Positions 62,018 through 64,000 of a stretch of 64,000 nt of DNA are shown here, one piece after another. Position 1 is the stretch's first letter, and the number at the start of each line of letters is the position of its first letter. This stretch comes from Ga0077555 sp963746315 (lineage in GTDB: Bacteria; Pseudomonadota; Alphaproteobacteria; Rhizobiales; Hyphomicrobiaceae). The translations under genes and the position numbers were made by a program. Under the pieces are notes generated by a model. The model had not been told where the DNA came from, searched no databases, and was given only the letters and a program-made list of their open reading frames with translations. The stretch lies in NCBI GenBank assembly GCA_963746315.1, contig CAVVAR010000012.1:1-64000 (forward strand), in the 5' to 3' direction.

Positions 62018-62410
62018 TCACGAGTAGGTCCTCGAGATCTCGGCGTAGATCACCTCGTGCATCGCGTCGTTCTCCGCATCGATGACGAGTGCCTCCAGAT
62101 CGCTCAATGCCTCCACGATTTGGCTGACCCGCGCCGACGGCCAGGATCGGATCGACGCCACGGCTCGTGCCGGCAGTGGCTTTGCCACGTCGGCTTTCAG
62201 TGGCCGCGCTATGCGCTCGGTCCAGATCACCTGAGCTGCCGGCGGCAATTCGACTGGATCGAGCGTCGCGAGATGCTGGCTGATCGCCGCCGCGAGTGCA
62301 TCGGGATCGTTCCCCTGTGCAGCGGCGGCCGCACGGCAAGCCTCAAGCCTGGCGCGGATTACGCCAAACTGCTCGGCCAGTTGCTCGTGCTCCGTCTGCA
62401 CTTTGGTCAT
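62018..62410 (-). CDS. Small unknown protein A, between gcvPA and gcvPB
   Basis: A 130-residue protein starting at ATG 62410 (MTKVQTEHEQ) with GGAAGG six bases upstream; ATG 62416 is an alternative. The N-terminal half is a separate helical segment (EQFGVIRARLEACRAAAAA). The C-terminal half is paralogous to protein B, with SIRSWPSARV (residues 87-96) and the IDAEND helix (110-115). It follows gcvPA by 13 bases and precedes protein B by 14. Function unknown; likely arose with protein B by tandem duplication. Confidence 0.7.
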   Translation of the reverse strand: MTKVQTEHEQLAEQFGVIRARLEACRAAAAAQGNDPDALAAAISQHLATLDPVELPPAAQVIWTERIARPLKADVAKPLPARAVASIRSWPSARVSQIVEALSDLEALVIDAENDAMHEVIYAEISRTYS

Positions 62411-62423
62411 CGACATCCTTCCG

Positions 62424-63773
62424 TCACGTAACGAGCGCCGCGTCCAGCGCCTTCGCGAATGCTGCCCGGTCGCCGTCCGTGTTGATTTCCGTCGACGCGA
62501 CGACGATGAGGTTCGCGTGCTCGGGCTTGTCCGGCAACAGCCGCGACACCGGAACGCCGCCGAGCACGCCATTCTGCGCCAGCTTGTCGACGATGGCCGC
62601 TGCGTCGCCCGGAATGCGAAGCGTGAGCTCGTTGAAGAACGCCGGTGTCACCACCTCGACCCCTTCTAAACGCGCGAGCCGCTCCGCGAGATCGCAGGCG
62701 TTCGCATGATTGATCTCAGCCAGTCGTCTCAGGCCAGCCTCGCCGAGCAGCGTCATGTGGATCGTGAAGGCGAGCGCGCACAGTCCCGAGTTGGTGCAGA
62801 TGTTGCTCGTCGCCTTCTCGCGGCGAATGTGCTGCTCGCGCGTCGACAGCGTCAGCACGAACCCGCGTCGCCCTTCGGCATCCACCGTCTCGCCCGCGAG
62901 CCGCCCCGGCATCTGCCGCACATACTTGTCGCGCGTCGCGAAAAGCCCCACGTACGGTCCGCCGAAATTGAGACCGTTGCCGATCGACTGGCCCTCGGCC
63001 GCGACGATGTCCGCCCCCATCTCACCCGGCGATTTCAGAAGCCCGAGCGCGACGATCTCCGTGACGGCGACAATCAGCAACGCGCCCTTTGCATGCGCCG
63101 CCTTCGCGATCGGCTCCAGGTCGCGGATCGATCCGAAAAAGCTCGGATACTGCACCACGACGCAGCTCGTCTCGGCGTCGATGCGCTGGGTAATGTCCTC
63201 GCGGCCTTCCGGATCGGGCTCGAGCGTATCCACCACCGATCCGCCGTGATGCGCCAACGTCCGGATCACGTCGCCGTACTGCGGATGCAGCCCGCCGGAG
63301 AGCACAGCCTTCTTTCGTCGCGTGACGCGATGTGCCATCAGCACCGCCTCGGCCGTGGCCGTCGAGCCGTCATACATCGAGGCGTTGGCGACATCCATGC
63401 CGGTGAGGTTTGCGACTTGTGTCTGGAACTCGAACAGACATTGCAGCGTGCCTTGCGTGATCTCTGGCTGATATGGCGTGTAGCTCGTCAGGAACTCGGA
63501 GCGCTGGATCAAATGATCCACCGTCGCCGGTACGTGATGGCGATACGCCCCAGCGCCGATGAAGAACGGCACCGACCCTGCGGCTGTGTTCAAGCTTGCG
63601 AGTTTTGCCATCTCGCGCTCGACCTCGAGCTCAGACATCGTCCGCGGCAGCGCCGGCAACTCGCGCATCAGCTTGTCGCGCGGCACCGCGACGAACAGAT
63701 CGTCGACGCCGCCGACTCCGATTTTCGCCAGCATCTCGCGGCGGTCGTCATCCGTCAGAGGGAGGTAGCGCAT
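62424..63773 (-). CDS. gcvPA: Glycine dehydrogenase (decarboxylating) subunit 1
   Basis: The non-PLP half of the two-subunit P-protein, 449 residues. It starts MRYLPLTDDDRREMLAKIGV and contains FIGAGAYRHHVPA, SFLTSYTPYQPEITQGTLQ-type residues (EFLTSYTPYQPEI), MDVANASMYDGSTA and AEGQSIGNGLNFGGPYVG. ATG 63773 is the start. It is the second gene of the operon, after gcvH. The whole gcvH-gcvPA-A-B-gcvPB run is on the minus strand. Confidence 0.95.
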   Translation of the reverse strand: MRYLPLTDDDRREMLAKIGVGGVDDLFVAVPRDKLMRELPALPRTMSELEVEREMAKLASLNTAAGSVPFFIGAGAYRHHVPATVDHLIQRSEFLTSYTPYQPEITQGTLQCLFEFQTQVANLTGMDVANASMYDGSTATAEAVLMAHRVTRRKKAVLSGGLHPQYGDVIRTLAHHGGSVVDTLEPDPEGREDITQRIDAETSCVVVQYPSFFGSIRDLEPIAKAAHAKGALLIVAVTEIVALGLLKSPGEMGADIVAAEGQSIGNGLNFGGPYVGLFATRDKYVRQMPGRLAGETVDAEGRRGFVLTLSTREQHIRREKATSNICTNSGLCALAFTIHMTLLGEAGLRRLAEINHANACDLAERLARLEGVEVVTPAFFNELTLRIPGDAAAIVDKLAQNGVLGGVPVSRLLPDKPEHANLIVVASTEINTDGDRAAFAKALDAALVT

Positions 63774-63811
63774 GAGGCATCTCTTCCCACTTTCCCTGTC
63801 GTCTGCACTTC

Positions 63812-63839
63812 GACGGGGAGAGGGTCGGGGTGAGGGGCA
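63812..63839. repeat. Dispersed GA-rich repeat motif
   Basis: GACGGGGAGAGGG followed by TCGGGGTGAGGGG lies between gcvH and gcvPA. Sequences of this type (on the other strand CCCTCACCCCGACCCTCTCCCC) recur in many intergenic regions of Rhizobiales and related genomes. Only one copy is seen in this window, so it is recognised from general experience rather than from internal repetition. Confidence 0.4.
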
Positions 63840-63911
63840 GCTGCTGGCTCGGCCGTCGAAAATCGTCTGTCGAGCGCATCGTCATGCAAGTGCAGAGCAT
63901 GAGCAGCTGTT

Positions 63912-64000
63912 TCAGGCATTGTCCTTGACGAACTGGTCGTAGGCGGCGCGATCCATCAGGCCCGACAGCTCACCGGCGTTGGCAAGCTTCAGCTTGAAGA
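63912..64000 (-). CDS. gcvH: Glycine cleavage system H protein, partial
   Basis: Only the 3' end is in the window. The minus strand reads KLKLANAGELSGLMDRAAYD and finishes QFVKDNA before TGA at 63914-63912, which matches the C-terminus of GcvH (the lipoyl-carrying protein that shuttles the aminomethyl group between P, T and L proteins). The 138-base gap before gcvPA contains the GA-rich repeat. The lipoyl Lys region is outside the window. Confidence 0.85.
   Translation of the reverse strand, partial: FKLKLANAGELSGLMDRAAYDQFVKDNA

Overview
The window looks like chromosome from a high-GC alphaproteobacterium, most likely of the order Hyphomicrobiales (Rhizobiales). The evidence is a hisB / DUF2628 / hisH gene order, a class II AroA next to a FYDLN-type acidic protein, an alphaproteobacterial HslV with a propeptide before the catalytic Thr, DusA, a two-gene glycine decarboxylase (gcvPA/gcvPB) and an ExoF-like exporter. 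Genus cannot be decided from the sequence alone. No prophage, intact insertion sequence or CRISPR array was seen.

Layout. 0.3-9.4 kb is a catabolic region: a frameshifted SDR, a frameshifted Gfo/Idh/MocA dehydrogenase, three luciferase-like flavin monooxygenases, an enoyl-CoA hydratase, tRNA-Leu(UAA), an ABM-domain protein and a CoA transferase. 9.6-16.5 kb holds rnhB and an exopolysaccharide locus (a co-polymerase with a degenerate P-loop, an ExoF-like exporter, GT4 and GT2 glycosyltransferases). 16.9-23 kb is housekeeping: dusA, gpsA, a PilZ-REC protein, an SMR exporter, hslV, hisB, DUF2628, hisH. 23-26.4 kb is a divergent tonB / ZnuD-like receptor pair with Zur-like palindromes. 26.4-31.2 kb has a stand-alone Cas2-fold protein, two overlapping GTPase genes, another flavin monooxygenase and a small HTH-like protein. 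31.3-35.7 kb has hisA, aroA, a FYDLN-type protein and a thiolase/DUF35 pair. 35.8-36.9 kb is an RTX repeat protein.

The most unusual region is 37.2-47.4 kb. Two CPA2 cation/proton antiporters, each with its own FHA domain (fused in one, on a neighbouring membrane-anchored protein in the other) and each with a second FHA protein, flank a membrane-anchored Ser/Thr kinase and a membrane-anchored PP2C phosphatase. hslU lies inside this block, about 22 kb from hslV. I read it as a phospho-threonine circuit that gates ion antiport. That is inference from gene content and order.

47.5-64 kb holds an NMT1-like binding protein, dapB, a ThDP enzyme, an acyl-CoA dehydrogenase-like flavoprotein, a SitI6-like double-CXXCG immunity-type protein, an SDR, an rluB-like / rsmD / DMT-transporter operon, a K+ channel with a zinc ribbon, tadA, a putative HEXXH metalloprotein, and the glycine-cleavage operon (gcvH partial, gcvPA, two paralogous small unknown genes, gcvPB).

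Five genes (SDR, Gfo/Idh/MocA, enoyl-CoA hydratase, hslV, gcvPB) each look repaired by a single-base indel. They are either assembly errors or real decay; raw reads would decide.
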